Assembly (NCBI GenBank): GCA_947595415.1
Contig: CANQER010000005.1
Span: 1 to 18,409, forward strand
DNA from: an uncultured Bacilli bacterium
GTDB taxonomy: Bacteria > Bacillota_I > Bacilli_A > RF39 > UBA660
DNA: 18,409 bases
Reading direction: 5' to 3'
The notes beneath the pieces are model-generated. The model made no database searches. It was not told the origin of the DNA and was given only the letters and a program-made list of their open reading frames with translations. The translations under genes were made by a program, and so were the position numbers. This document shows positions 8,045-15,429 of this stretch, one piece after another. Positions within the stretch are counted from its first letter, which is position 1, and each line of letters begins with the position of its first letter.

Positions 8045-9910
8045 TTATTTTCCTTTTACGCTATCCATATTATCTTTGATATCGTTAATTTCTTTTTCTA
8101 TATCCTTAGTTCTATTATCCCATTCATGTTTAGAATCATAGATAGCTTTAAGTTCATCAAATGAACCTTGATCATACAAGTCAACATTTTGACTACTTAA
8201 TGCGCTACTTAAGGCAGCTGCATATTCTTTAGCTTCAAGATTTCTACTATCAATACTACTAGTATCATAGCCAATTTGATCAGCTTTCATCTTCAAGTAA
8301 TCATTATATGTTCTTTCAACATATTGTCCATTTTGAGCATCATAAGCATCATCAAATATTCTGTTCAAATCACCATAATGGACACCTGTTTCAGACAATT
8401 TGTTAGCAAAGTTTCTAGATGTTGATTCCTCACGCATTCTTGCATTATCGTAATCTCTTTGTCTCAAATTCAATTGATCTTTTAATTGACTAGATGTACC
8501 AGATTGAAATTTAATTCCTGTTAAATCTGTAAGTTTATCTTTCATTCTAGCCCTCAATCCATATCTTGTATTAGGATCTTCACGTAAGTTTCTAGCATTA
8601 GCTTGTGAAATCATTCCTTGTTCAAAAGTATCTCTAAATGAGCCTCCATTACTTGTTGCACCTGCTCTACCACCATGATAAAGACCTCTCGTTAAACCAC
8701 TAAGACTAGATTTTAAAACCTCACCTGGTTTTTTTTCATCTTTATGTGCATGAACTGCATTACCAATTGCACTACCTACACCAACAGTTGCTGCTCCTAA
8801 AGCTGCTGAAGCAAATTTAGAAGATCCTACAGCTTTAAGTGGATTTAAAGAGAAGTTTCCACTTAATTCTACACCAAGTAAATTTTCAATTAATTTTGGA
8901 AGTTGTTCAGCAAATGCTAAAGCTCCTAATATTAAGAATACTTTTACTAAAAAGTTTTTGATAATTCCTGCATCTTCTACACTGTAACTTAAAACAGATG
9001 AAGAAATTATTGATATTAACAATACTGCAAAGAATATAGCGGCTAAACGAATAAACAAATCTATATACGTTTTACCACATTCTTTTAACCATTTTGCAAA
9101 AAATCCATCTTGACTCGATTTTGGATCTACGTAAGATACTATTGCCAAAGGAGCAATTAGTTGTAAAAATCCAAATTTTATTGTCCTTATCGCTATTTGA
9201 AAACAGAATGTTATCAAAAGGAGTGCTGTCACAATTCCTACTGCAGTCGATACTACGATTGAATAATGCATAACATACTCATCGTCACCATCTTTAAGTC
9301 TATATAGAGCAGTTGAACTTCCTGTATAAAAAACTTCATTTATATCATCACTTCTCAAAGCTTCTAAATAATCTTTTTGATCTTCCTCGTCAAAACCAGG
9401 ACATTCATTTAATAATGAATTACCATCTTCAGAAACTTCAATTATTCCATTTGTACACTCTGGATAATAAAAGGCGGTCAGTATCGTTTTAGACATCGTC
9501 TTACCAATTGATTCTACATCATAACTTTCATTACCTTTAACTCCCATTATAATACTAGGAATAATATTTTCTTTTAATATTTGTTTTTGGAAATTCCAAG
9601 CAAATCTAAATACAAAAGGGGTAATAATTATAAAGAACAAACACATTATAATATTGGTTATTAACTTTTTACCACCTTTATTAGAATCATTAAATTCATC
9701 TGGATTTATAATATATTTTATTAATGAAAAGGCTATTTTAAAAAGCATGAAAATTCCTAAGAAGGCATAAATACGATTGGAAAATGCACTTAATATTTCT
9801 TGATCAAATATTTCAGCATTAGCTATATCCATAAATAAGGTATAAGCTGCATTGATCATCCAATATACAGCACCATCAATTAACGTAAATATATATCTGA
9901 ATACCCACAT
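8045..9910 (-). CDS. VirB6/TrbL-like polytopic membrane channel protein
   Basis: This 621-residue protein has about six to seven membrane helices in its first 340 residues (near 8-27, 46-68, 84-104, 217-242, 246-260, 284-307, 318-336). A soluble extracellular loop (about 105-215) contains three Cys. From about 355 on it is soluble and probably cytoplasmic: an Ala/Gly-rich start, then charged, predicted helical sequence to the end. This layout fits the VirB6/TrbL channel components of Firmicute T4SSs, which form the inner-membrane pore. A very strong ribosome binding site (TAAGGAGGAATAAAT) precedes the ATG. It stands directly before the PrgI-like and VirB4 genes, as expected. Sequence similarity in this family is weak, so the call relies on topology and neighbourhood. 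Confidence 0.82.
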   Translation of the reverse strand: MWVFRYIFTLIDGAVYWMINAAYTLFMDIANAEIFDQEILSAFSNRIYAFLGIFMLFKIAFSLIKYIINPDEFNDSNKGGKKLITNIIMCLFFIIITPFVFRFAWNFQKQILKENIIPSIIMGVKGNESYDVESIGKTMSKTILTAFYYPECTNGIIEVSEDGNSLLNECPGFDEEDQKDYLEALRSDDINEVFYTGSSTALYRLKDGDDEYVMHYSIVVSTAVGIVTALLLITFCFQIAIRTIKFGFLQLIAPLAIVSYVDPKSSQDGFFAKWLKECGKTYIDLFIRLAAIFFAVLLISIISSSVLSYSVEDAGIIKNFLVKVFLILGALAFAEQLPKLIENLLGVELSGNFSLNPLKAVGSSKFASAALGAATVGVGSAIGNAVHAHKDEKKPGEVLKSSLSGLTRGLYHGGRAGATSNGGSFRDTFEQGMISQANARNLREDPNTRYGLRARMKDKLTDLTGIKFQSGTSSQLKDQLNLRQRDYDNARMREESTSRNFANKLSETGVHYGDLNRIFDDAYDAQNGQYVERTYNDYLKMKADQIGYDTSSIDSRNLEAKEYAAALSSALSSQNVDLYDQGSFDELKAIYDSKHEWDNRTKDIEKEINDIKDNMDSVKGK

Positions 9911-9922
9911 ATTTATTCCTCC

Positions 9923-11134
9923 TTAAAACATTCCACAGAAAGTATCACTTCTATTTATTAGTTGTAATAGTAATCTTAATAACGCTGGCAATAAAATTAA
10001 AGCTGCCACAGCAATTACTCTTACTTTTATATGACTCCATACTTTGCGAAATGCATCATCATCACTAGACACGATAGCCCCAAATAAATCTAAAATTACT
10101 AAAAGTATTACTAAAATAGGTCCAGCTATTTGAATGCCTAAGAAAACCATTTTTATTGTTTTCATAGTTTCACTACTAACTAAAACATCACAACCTGATT
10201 TACCTTCTATTGTAGAAAATGGACTACTTGGTCCAGAAGATTCTTCACCTTCAGGAACATTTGTCATTTTACCAGAATTTGCACCTGATACCAATTTTGA
10301 TCTGTCAGTTGTTGGAAAGCATTTTTGAGCTGTTCCTAAACTATTTTCCCTCATACAATTAATATATACTTGAGGACATCCATTTTCGAAAGCTGATTTA
10401 TCCAAATCTTTGGTGTCAATTAGATAATTAGCCCCTTCTGAATTTGCTTCAAATGTAATTCCTTTATCATTTTTGTACACATATAATGAATATTTGCCAT
10501 TACTTGATTTAGGATAACGACAAATTGGTTTTTCATCAGAATCAGAACTACTTGTATTATTATTGCTAACATTAGTGGTAGTATTATTATTAGTATTAGT
10601 GGTATTACTAGTAGTAGTGTTTTTATCAGTACTATTACTGCTATTTTTATCACTATTGCTGTTTTTGTCACTGCTACTATTATTATTGGAATTACTACTA
10701 GTTGAAGGTTTAAAAGCATTAACATTCATTATAGTATACCCATTTATTGATTTACTTCTACTGCCTGTCGCAACTCTATAATCATATGTTTGAGTTTTAG
10801 CTCTAGTATTAGTACTTCTTTGTTTTTTTACGACAATTTTAGGACATTGTGTTTGCTTTTTTGAATTTTGAAAATCTTTCAAATTATATATAAATGAACT
10901 TTTAATTATTGTTTTTTTTATATTCATTCCATCTTGATTTACTCCTTGATAGCCTTCCCAATCACTTTTAAAATTTTTCATTTCAGCTTTTCCATTAGTA
11001 AAAGTAATTGTGAAAGTTACATCTGCACCATTATCATTTCCTTTATATGGACATTCTATCTTAGTTGCATTAATATGACTAATACCAATTAATGAAACTA
11101 AAACAAATGTTAAAATCATTAAAAATCTCTTCAT
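9923..11134 (-). CDS. Secreted two-repeat protein ending in a VirB2-like membrane hairpin
   Basis: This is a 403-residue exported protein from the ATG at 11132-11134, chosen because AGGAGTG lies six bases upstream; an upstream TTG at 11152 is less supported. It has a signal peptide (1-23, ending INA), a Cys-bounded beta-like domain (about 24-105), a Ser/Asn/Thr/Asp-rich linker (145-201), and a second domain of similar pattern (about 203-272). The end is a membrane hairpin (about 328-354 and 371-393) that aligns with the neighbouring 108-residue VirB2-like protein: both share Pro, LDL, an acidic turn, Arg-x-Ile-Ala and LLL in the same order, and a Cys before and after the hairpin (C315 and C400 here). 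I do not recognise the exported domains. An adhesin-bearing or minor tip pilin is a reasonable inference. The eight Cys suggest disulphides. Confidence 0.8.
   Translation of the reverse strand: MKRFLMILTFVLVSLIGISHINATKIECPYKGNDNGADVTFTITFTNGKAEMKNFKSDWEGYQGVNQDGMNIKKTIIKSSFIYNLKDFQNSKKQTQCPKIVVKKQRSTNTRAKTQTYDYRVATGSRSKSINGYTIMNVNAFKPSTSSNSNNNSSSDKNSNSDKNSSNSTDKNTTTSNTTNTNNNTTTNVSNNNTSSSDSDEKPICRYPKSSNGKYSLYVYKNDKGITFEANSEGANYLIDTKDLDKSAFENGCPQVYINCMRENSLGTAQKCFPTTDRSKLVSGANSGKMTNVPEGEESSGPSSPFSTIEGKSGCDVLVSSETMKTIKMVFLGIQIAGPILVILLVILDLFGAIVSSDDDAFRKVWSHIKVRVIAVAALILLPALLRLLLQLINRSDTFCGMF
10532..10702 (-). repeat. Low-complexity Ser/Asn/Thr/Asp linker tract
   Basis: The DNA is made of imperfect AAT/AGT/ACT-type trinucleotides encoding a Ser-, Asn-, Thr- and Asp-rich linker between the two exported domains of the secreted VirB2-fused protein. 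Such tracts can change length by slippage in steps of three bases without breaking the frame. It probably works as a flexible spacer across the wall. Confidence 0.75.
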
Positions 11135-11140
11135 TTTATT

Positions 11141-11149
11141 CACTCCTAA
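11141..11149 (-). promoter_or_regulatory. Ribosome binding site fixing the start of the secreted VirB2-fused protein
   Basis: On the minus strand the bases read TTAGGAGTG, six bases before the ATG at 11134. This decides for that ATG over the upstream in-frame TTG at 11152. The chosen start also puts the basic residues and hydrophobic core of the signal peptide at the N-terminus. Confidence 0.75.
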
Positions 11150-11171
11150 CAAGCTACAATCTCACAAATAT

Positions 11172-11180
11172 ATTATAACA
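11172..11180 (-). promoter_or_regulatory. Extended -10 promoter before the secreted protein / virB6 / virB4 genes
   Basis: The minus strand reads TGTTATAAT, a perfect TATAAT with the TGn extension, 38 bases before the ATG of the secreted VirB2-fused protein. No good -35 is present at the usual distance (TAGATT at best), but an extended -10 can work without one. It lies immediately after the hairpin and T-run that follow the VirB2-like gene, so it could restart transcription for the downstream machinery genes. AT-richness makes chance matches possible. Confidence 0.5.
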
Positions 11181-11181
11181 T

Positions 11182-11217
11182 AAAAAAAAACAATAATCTA
11201 TACAAATATTGTTTTTT
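11182..11217 (-). terminator. Hairpin plus T-run after the VirB2-like pilin gene
   Basis: In the transcribed direction the arm AAAAAACAATA (11217-11207) pairs with TATTGTTTTTT (11195-11185) across an 11-base loop, and the T-run continues to 11182. It starts about 10 bases after the pilin stop codon. The stem is 11 pairs but has only one G-C, so it may be a leaky terminator or mRNA-end stabiliser rather than a complete stop. Confidence 0.5.
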
Positions 11218-11227
11218 ATAATATTTA

Positions 11228-11554
11228 TTATCCTCCAAAAAACGCTTGCCAACAAGTAGTTGCATCTTCACCAATTACACTAAGAAGTAATTTAACAATA
11301 GTAGGTATAAAGAACACAATAATAGCTGCGATAAGTCTTTTGATAAATGTCTTTTGTCCTGCTTTAATTTCATCTTCCTTTTGAGCAATAACAGCTTTAC
11401 CTAAATCTAACATACCCCATATAATAAGTAATACTGGTATTACTATTTTTATAAGAGTTATTATATTCGCTACTAAATTAACAATTTTAGGTTCAAGTGT
11501 TATATTTTCTGTCAAGTTACATCCTGCACCTTGCACTACTTCCAATATCATCAT
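11228..11554 (-). CDS. VirB2-like pilin (two-helix small membrane protein)
   Basis: This 108-residue protein has the VirB2/TrbC layout: two hydrophobic helices (about 28-50 and 70-94) joined by a charged cytoplasmic turn (AQKEDEIKAGQKTFIKR). There is no obvious cleavable signal peptide. Cys12 and Cys101 lie outside the two helices and could form a disulphide closing the hairpin. The C-terminal hairpin of the next protein is clearly homologous. The start is supported by GGGAGGA five bases before the first of two adjacent ATGs. It has its own consensus-like promoter directly upstream and a hairpin directly downstream, consistent with high expression as a major subunit. No experimental relative is known to me, so pilin function is inferred from family layout and position. 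Confidence 0.8.
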   Translation of the reverse strand: MMILEVVQGAGCNLTENITLEPKIVNLVANIITLIKIVIPVLLIIWGMLDLGKAVIAQKEDEIKAGQKTFIKRLIAAIIVFFIPTIVKLLLSVIGEDATTCWQAFFGG

Positions 11555-11579
11555 AAAAATTCCTCCCTAATACACCATT

Positions 11580-11608
11580 ATTCTACATTATTTTACCATT
11601 TTTGTCAA
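11580..11608 (-). promoter_or_regulatory. Consensus-like sigma-A promoter for the VirB2-like pilin
   Basis: On the minus strand a perfect TTGACA (11608-11603) is followed by exactly 17 bases and TAGAAT (11585-11580). It occupies the short space between the TadZ-like stop (11611) and the pilin ribosome binding site, about 25 bases before the ATG. A match this close, placed exactly in a gene junction, is unlikely by chance even in AT-rich DNA. Confidence 0.75.
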
Positions 11609-11610
11609 TA

Positions 11611-12609
11611 TTACAAACCAAATAACCCTAAAAGTTTATTCTTCTTGACTGTATCTTCATTATCAGAAAATCTTCTAAATCCTAGTTTCAATAATAATAG
11701 ACTAATAATATTTATATCTTTTTCCCTTTCATCTAAAGGTGGCAAATTAAAAAATACCTTTATTTTAGCTTCATATTCAAAATCTAAAACATCCTTAGAA
11801 TTCAAAACACTCTTATTCAAAATAACCTTTTTAGTTTTAACTTTATCCAAAGCCTTGTTATCTAAAGTCATCAATTTATTAAGTTTAATAGTAGATGGTT
11901 CTATCAAATACAAAATCTCATGACAAAGTGGTTCAGCTGTAACACACTTATTTAAATCAAGTAAAACTACATCTTTATCACTATTTTTACTAATAAAATT
12001 ACCAACTTGAGCCTCAGTTACACTAAATAGATCCTTATCTTGAAAAAGTCCAAAATCACGTCTATCTATCTCAGCTGCTACTACTTTATAATACTTTGCT
12101 AATTGTTTTTTAAGCATATATATCAAAGTAGACGCTCCAGCATTATCAGTAACATTCTTAACCCCAATTACTCTAACTCCAGACTCAGTCGTAAAAGTTG
12201 GAACCTCTTGTTCATCAATAGTTGGTTTATTCAACTGATGAAATTGAGCCACATCACGATAAGTATTTGGATTATTATAAAGGTAATTTATCCCCTCTAA
12301 ATTCTTTGTAAAATTATAGATACCCATTGATATTAAATCAGACAAATAAGAAGGAGACGTACTTTCTTCTGAATCATCTAATAATAATATTACTTTACTC
12401 ATATCAAGGGAAATAGATAACTTTTGAAGAGTTTTTATATCCTTGTAATTCTTAATAGCTGTAATATCTAGAATCATCCTTTGAAAAAAGAAATTCCTAA
12501 ATTGAGCAGCTATTTCCTCTACCTCAAACTCACCTGTTAAATATTTAATAACATCAATATTTAAACCCTGTAACATCGATTCATATTTGTTAGCAATAAT
12601 TACATTCAC
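11611..12609 (-). CDS. tadZ: TadZ/CpaE-like protein with degenerate Walker A
   Basis: This 332-residue protein, counted from the GTG at 12609, has the two-part layout of TadZ/CpaE pilus-localisation proteins. The N-terminal half (about 1-120) is receiver-like, with the strand VILLLDDSEE. The C-terminal half is a MinD/ParA-like fold. Its P-loop equivalent, NVTDNAGAST, has Ala where MinD has the catalytic-loop Lys and has lost the first Lys too; the Walker B-like strand is DVVLLDLNKC. Loss of these residues is known in TadZ/CpaE. The 12609 start is preferred because GTGGGGTGAT is well spaced before it; the GTG at 12618, overlapping the previous stop, is the alternative (335 residues). It lies after the pilin-like genes and before the VirB2 promoter. 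It probably marks or organises the machine's position at the membrane. Confidence 0.75.
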   Translation of the reverse strand: MNVIIANKYESMLQGLNIDVIKYLTGEFEVEEIAAQFRNFFFQRMILDITAIKNYKDIKTLQKLSISLDMSKVILLLDDSEESTSPSYLSDLISMGIYNFTKNLEGINYLYNNPNTYRDVAQFHQLNKPTIDEQEVPTFTTESGVRVIGVKNVTDNAGASTLIYMLKKQLAKYYKVVAAEIDRRDFGLFQDKDLFSVTEAQVGNFISKNSDKDVVLLDLNKCVTAEPLCHEILYLIEPSTIKLNKLMTLDNKALDKVKTKKVILNKSVLNSKDVLDFEYEAKIKVFFNLPPLDEREKDINIISLLLLKLGFRRFSDNEDTVKKNKLLGLFGL

Positions 12610-12613
12610 ATTT

Positions 12614-12623
12614 ATCACCCCAC
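12614..12623 (-). promoter_or_regulatory. Ribosome binding site deciding the TadZ-like start
   Basis: The minus strand reads GTGGGGTGAT, similar to the Bacilli consensus AGGAGGTGAT, four bases before the GTG at 12609. The alternative GTG at 12618 lies inside this site, so 12609 is the more likely start. The site overlaps the end of the upstream pilin-like gene. Confidence 0.55.
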
Positions 12624-13034
12624 TATGTTATAAAGTATCTTCGTTTCACCAGAAACTGGAAAAGATAACACCTGTCCTATAATTGGAAAATCAAACACAA
12701 TATATGAAGTAACTGTATAATAATCACCCTTAGCAGTACTATTCATATATACACAATACTTGTAATTAGAAGTTGAAATATTAGACTTACCATTAACCAT
12801 AGGACAACTAAATCCATTCCTTCTAATTGGATATCCCATATCTTTTAACATCGTTTGTATTTCACTAGTAGCCTTACTGGTATAACCCCTATTCTCTTCG
12901 ATTATATCCACTATCCTATTCTTAACCTTAAAAGCCTTACTATAAGCTAGTGAACTAACCAAAAGCAAAGAGATGACACCCACAAAGACAATAACAACAT
13001 TGAATACAAACGTATTTCCAATTGCCTCTTTCAT
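12615..13034 (-). CDS. Pilin-like membrane protein, paralogue B
   Basis: This 139-residue protein has one N-terminal membrane helix (about 10-32) after the short start MKEAIGNTF, then a small exported domain with Cys77 and Cys94. It is paralogous to the adjacent upstream protein: both share KVxNRIVxIIE, a Gly-Tyr near 50, a Cys-Pro, YCVY, an aromatic beta region and a Pro-Val/Glu-Thr end. It resembles TadE/pseudopilin minor components in size and topology. No canonical prepilin peptidase site is seen. Its stop overlaps the ribosome binding site of the TadZ-like gene. A minor pilin or initiation-complex role is inferred. Confidence 0.72.
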   Translation of the reverse strand: MKEAIGNTFVFNVVIVFVGVISLLLVSSLAYSKAFKVKNRIVDIIEENRGYTSKATSEIQTMLKDMGYPIRRNGFSCPMVNGKSNISTSNYKYCVYMNSTAKGDYYTVTSYIVFDFPIIGQVLSFPVSGETKILYNIVG

Positions 13035-13048
13035 CTTATCACCTCTTC

Positions 13049-13462
13049 TTAAAACTTATACAATTCACTTGTTTCAGTATAAACTGGTAAATTTAAATCA
13101 GCCCCTATAACTGGTAAACTAAATATTATATAGGTTGTTACACCATAACTATAATAATTACCATTAGAATTATAGTAAACACAATATCTATGAGTACCAT
13201 TAAACTCTAATGGTCTATTACTTCCCCTATTAGGGCAAGACCATTTTGTATCAATTGTATAACCTAATGTCTGTAATGTACGTTTAATCTCAGCCTTAGA
13301 AAGATCATTATATCCCTCATACTTTTCAATTATACCCACAATACGACTATTAACTTTATATCCCTTGTAATAACTTACAATTCCAAATAGAAAAGCAAAT
13401 ATTACAACAATAAATACAATTATAATGTTATACAAGAATATGCTTCCTATTCCCTCTCTCAT
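13049..13462 (-). CDS. Pilin-like membrane protein, paralogue A
   Basis: This 137-residue protein starts MREGIGSIFLYN, has one membrane helix (about 11-32) and an exported domain with Cys76 and Cys94. It is clearly a tandem duplicate of the next gene (paralogue B), with conserved spacing of Cys residues and of the IIE, GY and YCVYxN pieces. It lies 17 bases after the Flp-like pilin stop and shares the N-terminal pattern Met-basic-acidic with that pilin. TadE/TadF-like or pseudopilin function is inferred from topology and context; I do not see a precise family motif. Confidence 0.72.
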   Translation of the reverse strand: MREGIGSIFLYNIIIVFIVVIFAFLFGIVSYYKGYKVNSRIVGIIEKYEGYNDLSKAEIKRTLQTLGYTIDTKWSCPNRGSNRPLEFNGTHRYCVYYNSNGNYYSYGVTTYIIFSLPVIGADLNLPVYTETSELYKF

Positions 13463-13479
13463 AAGTTACACCTCTTTAA

Positions 13480-13653
13480 TTAACTATTATTACATTGTCC
13501 ATTTTCCCAAGTGCCTCCACCTTGTAAACATTCAGATTGTTGTTTTGTATTATCCATAGCACTTTTAATAATTGGTGTTACAACTGCTGCAATTACAGCT
13601 ATAAGTATAATAGCTAAAACTGTCATATTTGCTTCACTAGCTGCGTCTTTCAT
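13480..13653 (-). CDS. flp: Flp-like small pilin
   Basis: This is a 57-residue protein missed by long-ORF cutoffs. It starts MKDAASEANM, has one strongly hydrophobic helix (about 10-29, with TVLAIILIAVIAAVV) and a short polar end with Cys42 and Cys54 around GGGTWENG. Size, a Glu just before the helix, and position beside TadA/B/C genes point to the Flp major pilin family. Unlike classical Flp proteins it has no leader with a Gly before the cleavage point and no Glu-Tyr pair, so it may be used without prepilin peptidase processing. The start is supported by AAGGTGGTGATAAA. A consensus-like promoter of its own lies upstream, fitting a major subunit. Confidence 0.8.
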   Translation of the reverse strand: MKDAASEANMTVLAIILIAVIAAVVTPIIKSAMDNTKQQSECLQGGGTWENGQCNNS

Positions 13654-13689
13654 TTTATCACCACCTTCGTACTCTTATTATTTTATTTA

Positions 13690-13718
13690 ATTATAACACA
13701 TTAAAATTTCTTTATCAA
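13690..13718 (-). promoter_or_regulatory. Consensus-like sigma-A promoter for the Flp-like pilin
   Basis: The minus strand carries TTGATA (13718-13713), a 17-base spacer and a perfect TATAAT (13695-13690). It sits directly after the TadC-like stop (13722) and about 37 bases before the Flp ATG, leaving room for the ribosome binding site AAGGTGG. It would add pilin transcripts to those arriving from upstream. Confidence 0.75.
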
Positions 13719-13721
13719 GTA

Positions 13722-14513
13722 TTAGATATTAGAAATCATAAGCATTGACATTAGTAATAAGAAAATAATTCCTCCACCTGTCGCTGCTAACATCGTCATA
13801 GTTTTACGTTCCATCTTTTCAAGACGATTTTTATACTTTTGTTCACGAGACTTGTTTTGTAAGTTAGAAACAGTTCTAGAAAACATCATAAGTTGTTCTT
13901 GTTTGTTTTCTTGTGAACCTAATCCTAAACGATACAAAAGTCTCATCATACGCATAGAATCACGCACTGGATAATCTTTAGCAAATTCCATATATGGATC
14001 AACAGATTGATCCCCTGATTCAATTCTCGCAATCATTTTTTGTAAACCAGGTCTAAAAATCTCTGGTGCAGTTTGAATACTTCTTGCTAAAGCAACAGGA
14101 ACTGTATAGTGTTGAATCAATATTTCAAGTCCCTTTAAATAGTATGGCAACATTAAATCAATTTTATGTAAATTTGCTTTATAATAATTTTTTAAATTGA
14201 TATATTGTAATTTAAATACTATATATCCTGCTATAAAAGATACTAAAATATTTATAAAATTAAGATTGGAAAAATTAAAAATTATAACTGCTATAATGGT
14301 TACTAGGCCATTTCTAACCCTTTGACCAAATAACTTTCGAACCATTTCTGGACTAGCTTCTTCATTGTATTTAACTGTTAAATAAAACTCATAATCCTTT
14401 TCCATTAAGAAGCGAAAGTAAGGTTCTGTTTCTTGAACAAATTCTTTTGTATCTATTTGTTTATTTACTATTAATACAACAAATATAATTAAACCTATAA
14501 CTAACCAAACCAT
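13722..14513 (-). CDS. tadC: TadC-like T2SSF membrane platform protein
   Basis: This 263-residue protein has an N-terminal membrane helix (about 2-17), a helix pair (about 68-103), a cytoplasmic T2SSF-like helical domain (about 115-235) and a last helix (about 243-262). The pieces LPYYLKGLEILI and PVALARSIQTAPEIF fit the T2SSF pattern of TadB/TadC platform proteins that pair with a TadA motor. Its ATG overlaps the preceding TadB-like stop by one base (TAATG), so the two are probably made in equal amounts. A basic segment (NKSREQKYKNRLEKMERK) precedes the last helix. The assignment as the second platform subunit is from order in the operon. Confidence 0.83.
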   Translation of the reverse strand: MVWLVIGLIIFVVLIVNKQIDTKEFVQETEPYFRFLMEKDYEFYLTVKYNEEASPEMVRKLFGQRVRNGLVTIIAVIIFNFSNLNFINILVSFIAGYIVFKLQYINLKNYYKANLHKIDLMLPYYLKGLEILIQHYTVPVALARSIQTAPEIFRPGLQKMIARIESGDQSVDPYMEFAKDYPVRDSMRMMRLLYRLGLGSQENKQEQLMMFSRTVSNLQNKSREQKYKNRLEKMERKTMTMLAATGGGIIFLLLMSMLMISNI

Positions 14514-15418
14514 TATTCAGCCCCCACATCTTCATTATAATATTTTTCCCCACTAAGTAAGAAATATGTATTAATTACTACTATACCATGTAATAGTAAT
14601 AAAACTTTCCAATCTTCCAACATCTTAATATAGTTTTCATTTCCTACCATCAATTGAACTAACATAACCATTAAGTATAAAACAACCCCAAATTGTACAA
14701 ACTTTTTATGGAAAGCTGCTCTATCCATACGGTCTCTGTAAACATTTTCTACTAGCATATCTATATCATTTGACATATTATCAAGTGATTCACCAGCATC
14801 TCTAGATCCTTCGTTAGTTATTTGTAAAAACAATTGATGCATATTTTTAACAATAAAGTAATCATATTTATTGTTCATATATTCTATTGATTGTTCTATA
14901 GTCCCATTTTGATATGCTAAATCAATCATAATTTTAACATCTTCTTTAACAGGATCTTCTAATACTCCAGAATCATATACACCCTCTAATGATTTAACAA
15001 AAGATTGTGTTGTAGCAAATTCCATTATAGTATTAGTTGTATATACTTGTATTTGTTCAAAAATAAACTCACTATATAACCTTTTACAACGTAGATATGT
15101 TAAATATGGAATAACTGATACAGCTAAAGCCATATATACAATACAAATAATTACGTTGTAAAAATATAAGTATGAGATAATTGCTGCTCCACCTGCAAAA
15201 GTGGCAATTTGAATAATATACTGTCTTGTACTATACTCTTGTCCTAAATCTTTAACTTTATCTCTTACCATTTTAAATGAATAAGGAGCATATTTTTCGT
15301 ATACAAATCCTACTTGTTTAGTTATATATTTATATACACTACCACTAGTGTTAACTCGATAAGCAATTATAAATGCTACGATTATAAATATTAGTAAAAA
15401 AGCAAACCCTATTGACAT
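14513..15418 (-). CDS. tadB: TadB-like T2SSF membrane platform protein
   Basis: This 301-residue protein has an N-terminal helix (3-20), a central helix pair (about 70-107), a cytoplasmic T2SSF domain (about 118-238) and a C-terminal helix pair (about 244-262 and 272-290). ITNEGSRDAGESLDNM lies where TadB proteins have their conserved Gly/Ser-rich turn. It forms the inner-membrane platform on which the TadA ATPase works. The ribosome binding site GATAGGAGGT overlaps the stop of tadA, and its own stop overlaps the TadC-like start, indicating tight coupling in one operon. Confidence 0.85.
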   Translation of the reverse strand: MSIGFAFLLIFIIVAFIIAYRVNTSGSVYKYITKQVGFVYEKYAPYSFKMVRDKVKDLGQEYSTRQYIIQIATFAGGAAIISYLYFYNVIICIVYMALAVSVIPYLTYLRCKRLYSEFIFEQIQVYTTNTIMEFATTQSFVKSLEGVYDSGVLEDPVKEDVKIMIDLAYQNGTIEQSIEYMNNKYDYFIVKNMHQLFLQITNEGSRDAGESLDNMSNDIDMLVENVYRDRMDRAAFHKKFVQFGVVLYLMVMLVQLMVGNENYIKMLEDWKVLLLLHGIVVINTYFLLSGEKYYNEDVGAE

Positions 15419-15429
15419 ATTTTTACCTC

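Noticed and set aside
10420..10725. A 101-codon minus-strand frame inside the secreted protein gene
   Set aside because: It is the shifted frame of the Ser/Asn/Thr linker region and gives an Ile/Leu/Val-rich artefact; the main frame has a signal peptide, Cys pattern and a homologous hairpin.
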